Notes: generated from the letters alone by a model not told the origin. A DNA stretch of 64,000 bases from Burkholderia sp. Nafp2/4-1b (GCF_003635165.1 NZ_ML058605.1:1-64000); one strand, 5' to 3'. Positions 17,041-26,513 are shown, counted from the stretch's first letter. A program made the numbers and translations.

Positions 17041-18741
17041 TTATGGCACCATCCCCGGCAGCACATAGGCCTGCACGAGCGTGATCACGCCGACGATCAC
17101 CGCGAACAGCAGGCTGTGGCGCACCGTGAAACGGAACAGTTCCGACTCGTTGCCGACGAGGCCCGTCGCCGCGCACGCGACCGCGATCGACTGCGGCGAG
17201 ATCATCTTCGCGGTCACGCCGCCCGTGGTATTGGCGGCGACCGCGAGCGTCTCGGGCACGCCGAGCTGGTGCGCGGTCGCCTGCTGCAGCGAGCAGAAGA
17301 GGGCGTTCGACGACGTGTCCGAGCCGGTCAGGAACACGCCGAGCCAGCCGAGGAACGGCGAAAAGAACGGGAACGCGGCACCGCTCGCGGCCAGCATCAA
17401 CGCGAGCGTCGACGACATCCCCGAGTAATTCGCGACGAACGCGAACGCCAGCACGAGACCGATCGACAGGATCGGGCGCGTGAGCTCCTTCAGCGTCTCG
17501 CCGAACGTGACCAGCGCGTCGCGCGGCTTCATCCGCAACAGCGCCATCGAGATCAGCGCGGTCACGAGGATCGCGCTTCCCACCGCCGACACGAGGTCGA
17601 TCTTCAGCACGGCTTCGAGTGCCTTCGGCGTCGCGGCGATCGGCGCGGTCTTCACGACGAGCTGATCGAGCCCGGCCACGTGGAACTTCAGGACCGTCGA
17701 CGCGAGCGCGCCGTGCGCGGCGAACAGCGCCTTGAACGGCGCGATGCTCCACACGGTGACCACGGCCGTCAGGATCAGGAACGGCGACCACGCGCGCACG
17801 GTCTGCGCGAGCGTGTACGGCGACGCCTGGCGGCGCGTGCCCGAACCGTTGCCGCCGGCGCCGAACCCGGCGAGCGCCGCACCGCCGCCCGATGCGACGA
17901 TGCCGCCGGTCGCCTGCTTCGCGCTGCTCGGCTGCCAGACCTTCAGGAACGCGGCGAGCGACACGAGGCTGACGAGCGACGACGTGATGTCCGGCAGTTC
18001 GGGCCCGATGTGGTTCGACGTGAAGTACTGCGTGACCGCGAAGCTGCCGCCCGCGACGAGCGCGGCCTGCCACGTCTGCCGCACGCCGCGCAGCCCGTCC
18101 ATCATGAACACGAGCCAGAACGGCACCGCGAGCGACAGCAGCGGCAGCTGGCGGCCGGCCATCGCGCCGATGTGGAACGCGTCGATGCCCGTCACCTGTC
18201 CGGCGACGATGATCGGAATGCCCATCGCGCCGAACGCGACCGGCGCGGTGTTTGCGATCAGACACAGTCCGGCCGCGTGCAGCGGCTTGAAGCCGAGGCC
18301 GACCAGCAGCGCGGCCGTGATCGCGACGGGCGCGCCGAAGCCGGCCGCGCCTTCCAGGAACGCGCCGAACGAGAAGCCGATCAGCAGCATCTGCAGCCGC
18401 TGGTCGTCGGTGATCGACAGCACCGATGCGCGAATGATGTCGAACTGGCCGGTCTTTACGACGATCTTGTACAGGAACACCGCCGCGACGATGATCCACG
18501 CGATCGGCCACAGGCCGTACGCGAAGCCGAAGCCGGCGGCCGCGAGCGCCTGCGGCACGGGCATCCCGTACGCGAGGATCGCGACGCCGAGCGCCAGCAG
18601 CAGCGTGATCGCGGCGGCGACGTGCCCCTTCATCCGCAGCGCGGCGAGCGCGACGAAAAAGAAGATGATCGGAATTGCGGCGACGAACGCCGACAGCCCG
18701 AGGCTGCCGAGCGGCGTGTAGATCTGATGCCAAACCTGCAT
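17041..18741 (-). CDS. lldP: L-lactate permease
   Basis: A 566-residue membrane transporter of the LctP family, with about 12 or more hydrophobic segments. Conserved pieces include [17 protein letters not shown] near residue 130, [15 protein letters not shown] near 165 and the C-terminal [20 protein letters not shown]. It imports lactate (and glycolate in some species) with protons. The start at 18741 is set by a GGAGGAG site seven bases upstream; an ATG five codons earlier overlaps that site. It is the last gene of the lut operon, 51 bases after lutB, so uptake and oxidation are co-expressed. Confidence 0.93.
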   Translation of the reverse strand: MQVWHQIYTPLGSLGLSAFVAAIPIIFFFVALAALRMKGHVAAAITLLLALGVAILAYGMPVPQALAAAGFGFAYGLWPIAWIIVAAVFLYKIVVKTGQFDIIRASVLSITDDQRLQMLLIGFSFGAFLEGAAGFGAPVAITAALLVGLGFKPLHAAGLCLIANTAPVAFGAMGIPIIVAGQVTGIDAFHIGAMAGRQLPLLSLAVPFWLVFMMDGLRGVRQTWQAALVAGGSFAVTQYFTSNHIGPELPDITSSLVSLVSLAAFLKVWQPSSAKQATGGIVASGGGAALAGFGAGGNGSGTRRQASPYTLAQTVRAWSPFLILTAVVTVWSIAPFKALFAAHGALASTVLKFHVAGLDQLVVKTAPIAATPKALEAVLKIDLVSAVGSAILVTALISMALLRMKPRDALVTFGETLKELTRPILSIGLVLAFAFVANYSGMSSTLALMLAASGAAFPFFSPFLGWLGVFLTGSDTSSNALFCSLQQATAHQLGVPETLAVAANTTGGVTAKMISPQSIAVACAATGLVGNESELFRFTVRHSLLFAVIVGVITLVQAYVLPGMVP

Positions 18742-18792
18742 GGTTGTCTCCTCCATGGATTTCTATCGGGACGGGTTTTGAAAGCGGATGGT

Positions 18793-20238
18793 CTATTCGG
18801 GCTGGCCGCGTGCGCGCAGCAGGTCGGACAGGCTGCGCGGCGCCGGCTCGAGCGGCGTGCGGTGCCGGGTCCAGCCCAGCTGCTTCGCGGGCGTCAGCGC
18901 GCGCAGCCGCGTCGCGGCCCAGCGGAACGCGCGGTACGCACGCGGATGCGCGAACGCGCCCGACCAGAAGCGCCACACGACGTCTTCCGCGCGGCTGTAG
19001 TTCGCGCCCTGGCCGCGCAGCCGATGCGCGACGGGTTCGTCGGGCTTGCGGTTCGCCTCGGTGCGCAGCCGCACGAGCAGCTGCGGAATCGGAATCCGGA
19101 CCGGACACACTTCGCCGCAGGCGCCGCACAGCGTCGACGCGGTCGGCAGGTCGGCCGTCGCGTCGAGGCCGAGCAGGTGCGGCGAGATGATCTTGCCGAT
19201 CGGCCCCGGGTAGGTCGTCCCGTATGCGTGACCGCCGATCCGCGTATAGACGGGGCAGTGGTTCATGCACGCGCCGCAGCGGATGCATTGCAGCGTCGCG
19301 CGCAGCTGTTCGTCCGCGTACGCCTGCGTGCGGCCGTTGTCGAGCAGCACGAGATGCAGCTCGCGCGGGCCGTCGCGCTCGCCGTCGCGGCGCGGGCCCG
19401 AGATCAGGTTGAAGTAGGTTGTGATCGCCTGGCCGGTGGCCGAACGCGTGAGCAGGCTCGACAGCGGCACGATGTGCTCGAGCTTCTCGACGACCTTCTC
19501 GATGCCCATGATCGCGACATGCGTATCGGGCACGGTGGTCGACAGCCGGCCGTTGCCCTCGTTCTCGACGAGCCACAGCGTGCCCGTGTCGGCAGCCGCG
19601 AAGTTCACGCCGGACAGGCCGATGTCCGCTTCCGCGAACGCGCGGCGCAGCGCGTGCCGGCCGGTCTGGATGAGTTCGTCGACGTCCTCCGTGTAGCGCG
19701 TGCCGGGGATGTGTTGCTCGAACAGCTCGGCGATGTCGCCGCGCGTCTTGTGGATCGCCGGCATCACGATGTGCGACGGCTTCTCGCCCGCGAGCTGCAC
19801 GATGAACTCGCCCATGTCGGACTCGATGCAGTCGACACCGCGCTCCGCGAGGTAATGGTTCAGCTCGATTTCCTCGCTCGCCATCGACTTGCCCTTGATC
19901 ACGCGGCGCGCGTTCCTTGCCTGCGCGATGCCGAGCACGATGGCATTGGCGTCGGCGGCCGTCTCGGCCCAGTGCACGTGTACGCCGGCCGCGGTCAGCT
20001 TCGCCTCCAGCCGCTCGAGCAGCGCGGGTAGTTGCGCGAGCGCGTGCTGCCGCACGGCTTCGCCGAGATCGCGCAGCTGTTGAAGCTCCGTGTCGTCGGG
20101 GAACTGGGTCGCGCGCTTGTCCTGCAGGAAGTCCATCGCGCCACGGAAGCTGCGGCGCAGCGCGGGATCGTCGAGCGCGGCGCGCGCACGGGCCTTGAAG
20201 TCGCCGGGGGCGACGAATTGCAGCGGTTGGTCGCTCAT
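18793..20238 (-). CDS. lutB: L-lactate oxidation iron-sulfur protein LutB
   Basis: A 481-residue protein with the LutB/LldF layout: an N-terminal domain with the KGKSMASEEIELN motif near residue 118, and two cysteine clusters for 4Fe-4S centres, CIRCGACMNHCP near 322 and CGACGEVCP near 371. With LutA and LutC it oxidises L-lactate to pyruvate and passes electrons to the respiratory chain. Its start overlaps the lutC stop by ATGA, showing coupled translation of a complex. Confidence 0.93.
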   Translation of the reverse strand: MSDQPLQFVAPGDFKARARAALDDPALRRSFRGAMDFLQDKRATQFPDDTELQQLRDLGEAVRQHALAQLPALLERLEAKLTAAGVHVHWAETAADANAIVLGIAQARNARRVIKGKSMASEEIELNHYLAERGVDCIESDMGEFIVQLAGEKPSHIVMPAIHKTRGDIAELFEQHIPGTRYTEDVDELIQTGRHALRRAFAEADIGLSGVNFAAADTGTLWLVENEGNGRLSTTVPDTHVAIMGIEKVVEKLEHIVPLSSLLTRSATGQAITTYFNLISGPRRDGERDGPRELHLVLLDNGRTQAYADEQLRATLQCIRCGACMNHCPVYTRIGGHAYGTTYPGPIGKIISPHLLGLDATADLPTASTLCGACGEVCPVRIPIPQLLVRLRTEANRKPDEPVAHRLRGQGANYSRAEDVVWRFWSGAFAHPRAYRAFRWAATRLRALTPAKQLGWTRHRTPLEPAPRSLSDLLRARGQPE

Positions 20239-20960
20239 CGCGGCAGGTCCTCGCAGGCGGTTGCGTTCGGTTCGTCGGCCGGTTCGGTGACGATCACGAC
20301 CCACAGGTTGCGCGGGCCGTGGGCGCCGTACGCCAGCGTCTGCTGGATATCGGAGGTTTTCGACGGGCCTGACACCAGCACGACGTTGGTCGGCATGCCG
20401 GCGTGCCAGCGCTCCGCGTGCACGGCCGCGTGAAGGTCCGCGTGCAGCGTGCTCGCATGCACGAGCGCGATGTGCAGCGGCGGCACCAGCGACACGGTGC
20501 GCGGCGTGCCGGGATCGGGCGCGAGCACCACGGTGCCGGTGGCCGCGATGCCCGAGCGCGCGACGGTGAAACCGGCATCGATCGTGTCGAAGAGTTCGGT
20601 TTTCCACGTGTCGATCGGCCGGTCGAACGGCACCGGCGCGACGGAGTCGGGCAGTGCTTGCACGAGGGCCGCGGATTCGGCCCGCGTCGGGTCGAGCAGC
20701 AGGCGGCGCACGCCGGCGTCGGCCAGACGCGCGGCAAGCTGCGCGGGCCACGCGTCGGCGCTCGCGCACCAGACGTCGGCATGCGATGCGGCGAGCGCGG
20801 CCTGCATTTTCTCCGCGAGCACGCAACGATCGAGGGCGTCTTGCGCGCGCCGGGCCGCGTAATGCGTGTCGATGCGCGCATCGAGCGCGGGCGCGGCATG
20901 CGTGGCGACACCGGGCGCGGCGGCGCGCAGGCGCGCGAGGATTGCGGCGCGCGCGCTCAT
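20235..20960 (-). CDS. lutC: lactate utilisation protein C (LUD domain)
   Basis: A 241-residue LUD-domain protein (DUF162). Visible family motifs are FTVARSGIAATGTVVLAP around residue 130 and the C-terminal GPSKTSDIQQTLAYGAHGP near 200. It forms part of the LutABC lactate oxidation complex in the cytoplasm. The ATG overlaps the lutA stop (ATGA), and its stop overlaps lutB, so the three are made together. Confidence 0.93.
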   Translation of the reverse strand: MSARAAILARLRAAAPGVATHAAPALDARIDTHYAARRAQDALDRCVLAEKMQAALAASHADVWCASADAWPAQLAARLADAGVRRLLLDPTRAESAALVQALPDSVAPVPFDRPIDTWKTELFDTIDAGFTVARSGIAATGTVVLAPDPGTPRTVSLVPPLHIALVHASTLHADLHAAVHAERWHAGMPTNVVLVSGPSKTSDIQQTLAYGAHGPRNLWVVIVTEPADEPNATACEDLPR

Positions 20961-21757
20961 TGCGAATCTCCGCGCAGCGAGCCGGCACCGGAGGTGCGAC
21001 GCCACAGGAAGCTCGCGAGATGCTCGACGGGCAGTGCCGCGCCGGCCTGTGCCGCCGCGTGGCCGATATTCAGCAGACAGCCGCAGTCGGCCGACACGAG
21101 CCGGTCGCAGCCCGTTGCGCAGGCCGACGCGACCTTGTCGCGGACCATCGCACCCGAGATGTCGGGGTGCTTCAGCGAGAACGTGCCGCCGAAGCCGCAG
21201 CATTCCGATTCGCGTTCGTGTTCGACTCGCGTGACGCCCGGCAGTGCGTCGACCAGCGCGACGCCGTGCACGCGGGTGCCCATCTCGCGACGGGCCGCGC
21301 ACGACGTGTGCAGCACCACGCGCTCGTCCGGGCCGGCGTTCGCGGCAATGCCGTCGAGCCGCACGTCGAGCACGTTCACGAGGAATTCGGTGAGTTCGTA
21401 GGTGCGCTCCGCGATCGCGCGGGCCTTCGGGCCGTGCACCGGATCGTCAGCGAACAGCGCCGGCCAGTGGTGCCGGATCATGCCCGCGCACGAACCTGAC
21501 GGCACGATCACGGGCCACGCGTCGGCGAACAGGTCGAGCTGCGCGGCCGCGACGCGGCGCGCTTCGTCGGGATTGCCGCTGCTGTAGGCCGGCTGCCCGC
21601 AGCAGCTCTGGCCGCGCGGATAGTGGACGGTCAGCCCTTCGCGTTCGAGCAGGCGCACCGCGTCGAGCCCGGCTTCGGGGACGAACAGGTCGACCAGGCA
21701 GGTCGCGAACAGATACACGTGCGCGGGGGCGACAGCGGGGTAGTGCCTTTCGTTCAT
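20957..21757 (-). CDS. lutA: lactate utilisation protein A (cysteine-rich CCG domains)
   Basis: A 266-residue protein with two CCG-type cysteine-rich domains: FATCLVDLF and SCCGQPAYSSGN in the first half, HTSCAARREMG and ESECCGFGGTFSLKHP in the second. These motifs bind unusual iron-sulfur centres in LutA/LldE and in heterodisulfide reductases. It is the first gene of the leftward lactate operon. The ATG at 21757 has a GGAG site about seven bases upstream; a longer in-frame start at 21832 would run through the promoter region and is unlikely. Confidence 0.93.
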   Translation of the reverse strand: MNERHYPAVAPAHVYLFATCLVDLFVPEAGLDAVRLLEREGLTVHYPRGQSCCGQPAYSSGNPDEARRVAAAQLDLFADAWPVIVPSGSCAGMIRHHWPALFADDPVHGPKARAIAERTYELTEFLVNVLDVRLDGIAANAGPDERVVLHTSCAARREMGTRVHGVALVDALPGVTRVEHERESECCGFGGTFSLKHPDISGAMVRDKVASACATGCDRLVSADCGCLLNIGHAAAQAGAALPVEHLASFLWRRTSGAGSLRGDSQ

Positions 21758-21842
21758 GTCTCGCTCCAGGGACGACGGCCCGGCATGCGAATGCGGGACG
21801 ACGATTTCGCTGCATAATTCCCGCGTTGGCACCGCAGCTCAA

Positions 21843-21857
21843 ATTGGTTGGGCCAAT
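21843..21857. promoter_or_regulatory. palindromic operator for the lut regulator
   Basis: ATTGG-5-CCAAT is a perfect palindrome lying between the divergent lutA and lutR genes. It matches the TGG...CCA type of site bound by FCD-family GntR regulators such as LldR and PdhR. On the minus strand a TTGAGC hexamer (21837-21842) and AATTAT 17 bases further form a possible lutA promoter that abuts the site, which fits repression by LutR relieved by lactate. Confidence 0.7.
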
Positions 21858-21890
21858 CGGCACCACGGGCATTCGGATGGAGACACGACG

Positions 21891-22607
21891 ATGGCGGCGA
21901 TGACGGCACGGGGCCGGACGGAATCGGTGATGCGCAAGATCGAGACGGCGCTGCTCGACGGCACCTGGCCGGCCGGCGCGCGGCTGCCGGCCGAGCGCGT
22001 GCTCGCGCAGCAGTACGGCGTGGCGCGCAACACGGTGCGCGAGGCGACCCAGCGGCTCGTTGCGCGCGGGCTGCTGCAGAGCCGGCGCGGCGCGGGCGTG
22101 TACGTGACCGACCAGTTGCGCGCGGGCATCGCGTCGCCGTGGGGTCAGCTGGTCGCCGACCACCCGGCGCTGCGCGACGACATTCTCGAATTCCGCCGCG
22201 TGCTCGAAGGCGCGACCGCGTATTTCGCCGCGCTGCGCGCCAACGCGATCGACCGGCGCCGGATCCGCACGCTGCTGCGCGAGCTCGAAACCGCGCATGC
22301 GAACGACGACGCGGCCGTCGAGGCGTCGACCGACGCGAAGCTGCACGAGGCGATCGCGCTCGCGTCGCACAACACGATGTTCCTGCACCTGCATACGAGC
22401 GTGATCGGGATGCTGCGCGAGCACATCTCGATCAACGTCGCCGGGATGACGACGTGCGACGAGCAGGCGTCCGAGCTGCTGTTGCAGCAGCACCGGGTGG
22501 TCTGCGACGCGATCTGCGCGCAGCGGCCCGAGGAGGCGCGCACCGCGATGCAGACCCATATCGACTACGTGCGCAGCCATTTCGAGCGAAGCGGCAACGC
22601 ACCGTGA
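21891..22607 (+). CDS. lutR: GntR/FCD-family regulator of the lactate operon
   Basis: A 238-residue regulator. Residues about 10-75 are a GntR winged helix with LPAERVLAQQYGVARNTVREA, and the rest is an FCD ligand-binding domain, with FRRVLEGATAYFAAL, KLHEAIALASHN and a late HRVVCDAICAQRPEEA that hold the metal-ligating Asp/His positions of the family. It is divergent from lutA and probably represses or switches the operon in response to lactate. The ATG at 21891 has a GGAG site eight bases upstream. The gene name is by position and family; LldR would be the alternative. Confidence 0.85.
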   Translation: MAAMTARGRTESVMRKIETALLDGTWPAGARLPAERVLAQQYGVARNTVREATQRLVARGLLQSRRGAGVYVTDQLRAGIASPWGQLVADHPALRDDILEFRRVLEGATAYFAALRANAIDRRRIRTLLRELETAHANDDAAVEASTDAKLHEAIALASHNTMFLHLHTSVIGMLREHISINVAGMTTCDEQASELLLQQHRVVCDAICAQRPEEARTAMQTHIDYVRSHFERSGNAP

Positions 22608-22608
22608 G

Positions 22609-22623
22609 ATTGGTTGGGCCAGC
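22609..22623. promoter_or_regulatory. second copy of the lut operator just after lutR
   Basis: ATTGGTTGGGCCAGC begins two bases after the lutR stop and matches 13 of 15 positions of the operator at 21843. One half-site is degenerate. It could let the regulator loop the DNA or block transcription into the next gene. From here to 22914 there is no gene; the stretch 22625-22800 is very GC-rich, with short repeats of GCCCGTCG and CCGCCCG. Confidence 0.5.
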
Positions 22624-22914
22624 GCCGCCACCGGCCCGGCGGCCGTTCGCACACCGCGGGCCCTGGTCCGCTGCCTGGGGGCCGTCACCCGCTGCCCGGC
22701 GCCCGCACCGGCCACCGGCCGCCCGTCGGCTGTCGGCTGTCGCCCGTCGCCCGCCACCCGCCGCCCCGAGCAACGGCTGCGCGTCGCCGCATGCGCGGCC
22801 CCGCGCGATTGACCTGGCCATCGGGCGCCCACTAGAATCGGCCGGAACCGCCCGTCAGCCGCGCGCCGCGGCGATTACGTGCCCATTGATGATCCGACTG
22901 TCGAGGAAGCTTCC

Positions 22915-24537
22915 GTGCTCACGTCCTTGATCCGGCGCGCGCCGGCCGCGCTGTCGTGGCGTGCCGCCTGCCGCCCGGCCCGCGCGCTGATCGTCTGCGC
23001 GCTGCTGCCGCTCGTCGCATGCGCGACGCATCCGCCCGCCACCTCGCTCGATCGCCCCGTCTCCCACGCGTTGTCGGCCGATACCGCGACGCCGCTGCGC
23101 GATGCGCTGGCCGGGCCGGAAGCCGCGCATCCGGGGCAGTCGGGCTTCCGGCTGCTGGCCGACGGCGCCACCGCGTTGCAGATGCGCATCGCGCTCGCCC
23201 GTGCCGCGACGAAGACGCTCGACATGCAGTACTACATCGCGACCGAGGACACGACCGGCAAGCTGCTGCTCGCCGCGGCGCTGTACGCGGCCGATCGCGG
23301 CGTGCGCGTGCGGATGCTGGTCGACGACCTGAACTTCCACGATATCGACCGCGTGATGGCCGCGCTGAATACGCACCAGAGCATCGAGATCCGCGTGTTC
23401 AACCCGTTCGGCGCGTCGCAGCGCGGCATGGTCGAGCGCACGACCAACTTCTTCACGAGCATCGACAGCTTCACGCGCCGGATGCACAACAAGGCGATGA
23501 TCGCGGACAACCAGCTCGCGATCGTCGGCGGCCGCAATCTTGGCGACGAATACTTCAGTGCGAGCCCGACGCTGCAGTTTCGCGATCTCGACGTGCTCGC
23601 GGCCGGCCCCGTGACCCACGACATCTCCAAGAGCTTCGATGACTACTGGGCGAGCGCGAGCAGCTATCCGCTGCGCGCGCTGAATCATCAGACCTTCGCG
23701 CCGAAGGATCTCGACGCGATGCGCGACGAGCTGCGCGAGCACTGGCGCAAGAACGCCGACCCGTACAACGCGAAACCGCTGAACGCGACGCCGCTGGCAC
23801 GGCAGATCACGCGCGACGAACTCGAGCTCGTATGGGCGCCGGCCGAATTCAAGGTCGATGCGCCGGACAAGGTCGCGCGGCCGACGGGCACTTACGTGAG
23901 CCCGCCGATGCAGCGCCTGGCCGACCTGACGCGCGGCGCGCGCAAGGAGTTCCTCGCGTTTTCGCCGTACTTCGTGCCGCACGATGCCGGCGTGAAGGTC
24001 CTCGGCGATACGGCCGCGCGCGGCGTGCGCGTCGCGATCGTGACGAATTCGCTCGCGGCGACCGACGCGGTTGCGGTGCAGGCCGGCTATGCGCCGTATC
24101 GCGTGCCGTTGCTGCAGCGCGGCGTCGAGCTGTACGAGTTCAAGTCGCAACCCGACCAGGCGCCACCGCGGCTGTTCGGTTCCCGCTCGCGCGCGAGCCT
24201 GCATGCGAAGGCGTACGTGATCGACCGGCAAATCCTGGTGATCGGCTCGCTGAACCTCGACCCGCGCTCCGCGAACCTGAACACCGAACTCGCGCTCGTG
24301 ATCCACAGCCCGGTGCTCGCACAGCAGGCCGCGGCGATCTTCGCGCGCGTCACGCAGCCAGACGAAAGCTATCGGGTGACGCTCGCCAAGCAGGCGGACG
24401 GCAGCCCGCCCGCGCTCGAATGGACGAGTGCCGACGGCGGTCAGACCACCACCTACCACGTCGACCCGCATGCCGGGCTGCTGCGCAACGTGATGACGGG
24501 CATTTTCACGCTGCTGCCGGTCGACGATCAGTTGTAA
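22915..24537 (+). CDS. phospholipase D-family lipoprotein, ClsC-type cardiolipin synthase
   Basis: A 540-residue protein with two HKD active-site motifs: MHNKAMIADNQLAIVGGRN around residue 190 and LHAKAYVIDRQILVIGSLN around 428. The first 40 residues end in LLPLVACA, a lipobox, so the protein is probably a lipoprotein or at least membrane-attached. The domain layout and the FNPFGASQRGMVER stretch match ClsC (YmdC), which makes cardiolipin from phosphatidylglycerol and phosphatidylethanolamine. The start is GTG at 22915, with GAGGAAG placed seven bases upstream; a GTG 36 bases earlier has no such site. A ClsB-type paralogue lies at 52283. Confidence 0.85.
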   Translation: MLTSLIRRAPAALSWRAACRPARALIVCALLPLVACATHPPATSLDRPVSHALSADTATPLRDALAGPEAAHPGQSGFRLLADGATALQMRIALARAATKTLDMQYYIATEDTTGKLLLAAALYAADRGVRVRMLVDDLNFHDIDRVMAALNTHQSIEIRVFNPFGASQRGMVERTTNFFTSIDSFTRRMHNKAMIADNQLAIVGGRNLGDEYFSASPTLQFRDLDVLAAGPVTHDISKSFDDYWASASSYPLRALNHQTFAPKDLDAMRDELREHWRKNADPYNAKPLNATPLARQITRDELELVWAPAEFKVDAPDKVARPTGTYVSPPMQRLADLTRGARKEFLAFSPYFVPHDAGVKVLGDTAARGVRVAIVTNSLAATDAVAVQAGYAPYRVPLLQRGVELYEFKSQPDQAPPRLFGSRSRASLHAKAYVIDRQILVIGSLNLDPRSANLNTELALVIHSPVLAQQAAAIFARVTQPDESYRVTLAKQADGSPPALEWTSADGGQTTTYHVDPHAGLLRNVMTGIFTLLPVDDQL

Positions 24538-24606
24538 GGGCGGGAACGTCTCAGGCCAAACCTGCGATACCGGTGCGCGAGGAAAGGTGATATGGTTGTG
24601 TGCGCA

Positions 24607-24622
24607 ACGATATTCGTATCGT
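24607..24622. promoter_or_regulatory. palindrome upstream of the aldolase-like gene
   Basis: ACGATA-TTCG-TATCGT has perfect 6-base arms. It lies about 170 bases before the class II aldolase-like gene, just after an AT-richer stretch that could hold a promoter. It could be an operator or a small hairpin in the leader. Confidence 0.35.
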
Positions 24623-24793
24623 GAAGGGTGCCGCCGGACAGCACGCGCAATGCGGGCCGGAGCGGTGCCGAACGAGCGCCGCGCGAGCCGTACGCGCGAT
24701 CCGCGCTGCCCATGCCGCGCGCGCCGCCAGGAGACGAGGGACGATGCGCGCCGCCGCCCATGCGGCCGCGCCCGCCCGCAACCGGAGTACCCC

Positions 24794-25567
24794 ATGCAAC
24801 GTGTACCGAACCAGCCGTTCACGCGTCCTGCCCGATTCTCCGAAGCCGAATGGCAGGCGCGCGTGCAGCTCGCGGCTGCCTACCGGATCTTCGACCATCT
24901 CGGCTGGACCGAACTGATCTACAACCATATCTCGCTGCGCGTGCCGGGCGGGGACGGCCATTTCCTGATCAACCCGTTCGGGCTTCATTACCGCGAGGTG
25001 TGCGCATCGAACCTCGTGAAGATCGACATCGACGGCAACGTGATCGGTCACTCCGACTGGCCGATCAATCCGGCGGGCTTCACGTTCCACAGCGCGATCC
25101 ATGCGGCGCTCCCGGACGCGCACTGCGTGATGCACGTGCACACGACGCCGACGATGGCCGTGTGCTGCTCGCGTGACGGGCTGTCGTTCTCGAATTTCTA
25201 TTCGGCGCAGCTGTACGGGAAGATCGCGTATCACGACTTCGAGGGCATTACCGTGCATCTCGAGGAAGGCCGACGCATCGTCGACAGCGCCGGCGGGCGG
25301 CCCGTGCTGCTGCTGCGCAACCACGGTCCCGTGACGATCGGCGCGACGCTCGCGCAGACCTTCTCGCTGATGTGGCTGCTCAATCGCGCATGCGAGGTGC
25401 AGGTCGCGACGCACGCGATCGGCGATGCGCTCGCGATCGCACCGCCCGTGCTCGAGGGCTGTGTACGCGATTCGTTGAATTTCGATCCGAAGCATGGTGC
25501 GGGGCAGGATGCGTTCGACGCGTTGCAGCGCATCGTCGATCGTATCGATCCCGGCTATCGCGCATGA
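24794..25567 (+). CDS. class II aldolase/adducin family protein
   Basis: A 257-residue protein of the class II aldolase/adducin family. The zinc ligands are in HVHTTPTMAV near residue 115 and in LLLRNHGPVTIG near 178, and the early GWTELIYNHISLRVPG matches the family. Members include fuculose-phosphate aldolases, but this longer type is often a stand-alone protein of unknown substrate; it may be a decarboxylase or aldolase. The ATG at 24794 has a CGGAG site seven bases upstream. It seems to be a single-gene unit. Confidence 0.8.
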   Translation: MQRVPNQPFTRPARFSEAEWQARVQLAAAYRIFDHLGWTELIYNHISLRVPGGDGHFLINPFGLHYREVCASNLVKIDIDGNVIGHSDWPINPAGFTFHSAIHAALPDAHCVMHVHTTPTMAVCCSRDGLSFSNFYSAQLYGKIAYHDFEGITVHLEEGRRIVDSAGGRPVLLLRNHGPVTIGATLAQTFSLMWLLNRACEVQVATHAIGDALAIAPPVLEGCVRDSLNFDPKHGAGQDAFDALQRIVDRIDPGYRA

Positions 25568-25716
25568 GGGTGCGGTGTCGATGCGCTCTCGGCACGATAT
25601 CGAATTCGATCGCCATGACGAACATTGATTCGTGATGCTCGGCGGCGGGGAAACAAGCGGAATTTGCCGGCCGCAGGTCGGCATGTCGGCATGCCGATAT
25701 GTCGGGCGGTGCGGGC

Positions 25717-25743
25717 AAAAAAAACGCGGCCGGCTGGCCGCGT
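25717..25743 (-). terminator. intrinsic terminator, minus strand
   Basis: Arms ACGCGGCC and GGCCGCGT with a 4-base loop, followed on the minus strand by a run of eight T. It reads leftward, away from the CHRD gene, and ends the proposed small RNA. Confidence 0.85.
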
Positions 25744-25788
25744 GAATACTCGCAGACTCCTTCGGACGAAGGAAACAAGCAACTGTGA
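25717..25788 (-). ncRNA. probable small RNA transcribed leftward
   Basis: In the 390-base gap between the aldolase-like gene and the CHRD gene, the minus strand carries a full small-RNA signature. A TACACT -10 (25794-25799 on the plus strand) is followed by about 70 bases with a hairpin of TCCTTCG and CGAAGGA arms (25758-25773) and then a 7-8 base GC stem (25724-25743) and eight T. No coding gene on that strand would use this terminator. The transcript would start near 25788 and be about 72 bases. The start is estimated, and the -35 is weak. Confidence 0.6.
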
Positions 25789-25959
25789 GACGAAGTGTAG
25801 CGAAAGGCCGCGCGCGGATTCAGGGTTTCCGCTGCAAAGGTGTCTTCCAGGTTCAGGCAGGCTGGCGGATGACCGGCGGGCTGCCGGAACGGCGGCGATC
25901 GACTACCATCATGAAGCGTCCCCGGCCGGGCGGCGCACCACGTCGTACAAGGAGGATTC

Positions 25960-26394
25960 ATGCCGAAGTTGCGTTTGCTCCAGCTGGCGTTGCTCGCGGG
26001 CGTGCTCGCTGCCGGCGGTGCCGCCGCCGAAACGGTGCGCCTGTCCGCCAGCCTGCAACCGTCGAGCGAGGTGCCGCCCACCACGACGAAGGGCTCCGGC
26101 GGAGTCGCCGCGACCTACGACACGGCCACCCACATGCTCGAGTGGACGGCGACTTACGAACACCTCACGGGGCCGGCCACTGCCGCGCACTTCCACGGGC
26201 CCGCGCCGGTCGGCCAGAACGCCGGCGTGCAGGTGCCGATTCCGAAGGACCAGCTCGCGAGCCCGATCAAGGGTTCGAAGGAGCTCACCGATGCGCAGGT
26301 CACCGACCTGATGGGCGGCAAGTGGTACTTCAACGTGCACACGAAGGAGCATCCGTCCGGCGAGATTCGCGGGCAGATGATGCCGGCGAACTGA
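25960..26394 (+). CDS. secreted CHRD domain protein
   Basis: A 144-residue protein with a signal peptide (LLQLALLAGVLAAGGAAA) and one CHRD domain: LSASLQPSSEVPPTTTKGSG, the HFHGPAPVGQNAG stretch, and the terminal YFNVHTKEHPSGEIRGQ. The domain is named after chordin and is common in secreted bacterial proteins of unknown function. A GGAGG site lies five bases before the ATG. It appears to be monocistronic, with a possible role in the periplasm or outside. Confidence 0.85.
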   Translation: MPKLRLLQLALLAGVLAAGGAAAETVRLSASLQPSSEVPPTTTKGSGGVAATYDTATHMLEWTATYEHLTGPATAAHFHGPAPVGQNAGVQVPIPKDQLASPIKGSKELTDAQVTDLMGGKWYFNVHTKEHPSGEIRGQMMPAN

Positions 26395-26513
26395 CGCCGG
26401 TGAATCGAACGGCCGGCGGCCCGCGCGCCGGCGTTTGATATAGAGGCTCCCGTCGAGCGGCGCGGCGACGATCGCACGTACCATCGTCGCACTGCGATCA
26501 CGGAGTACGTTCG

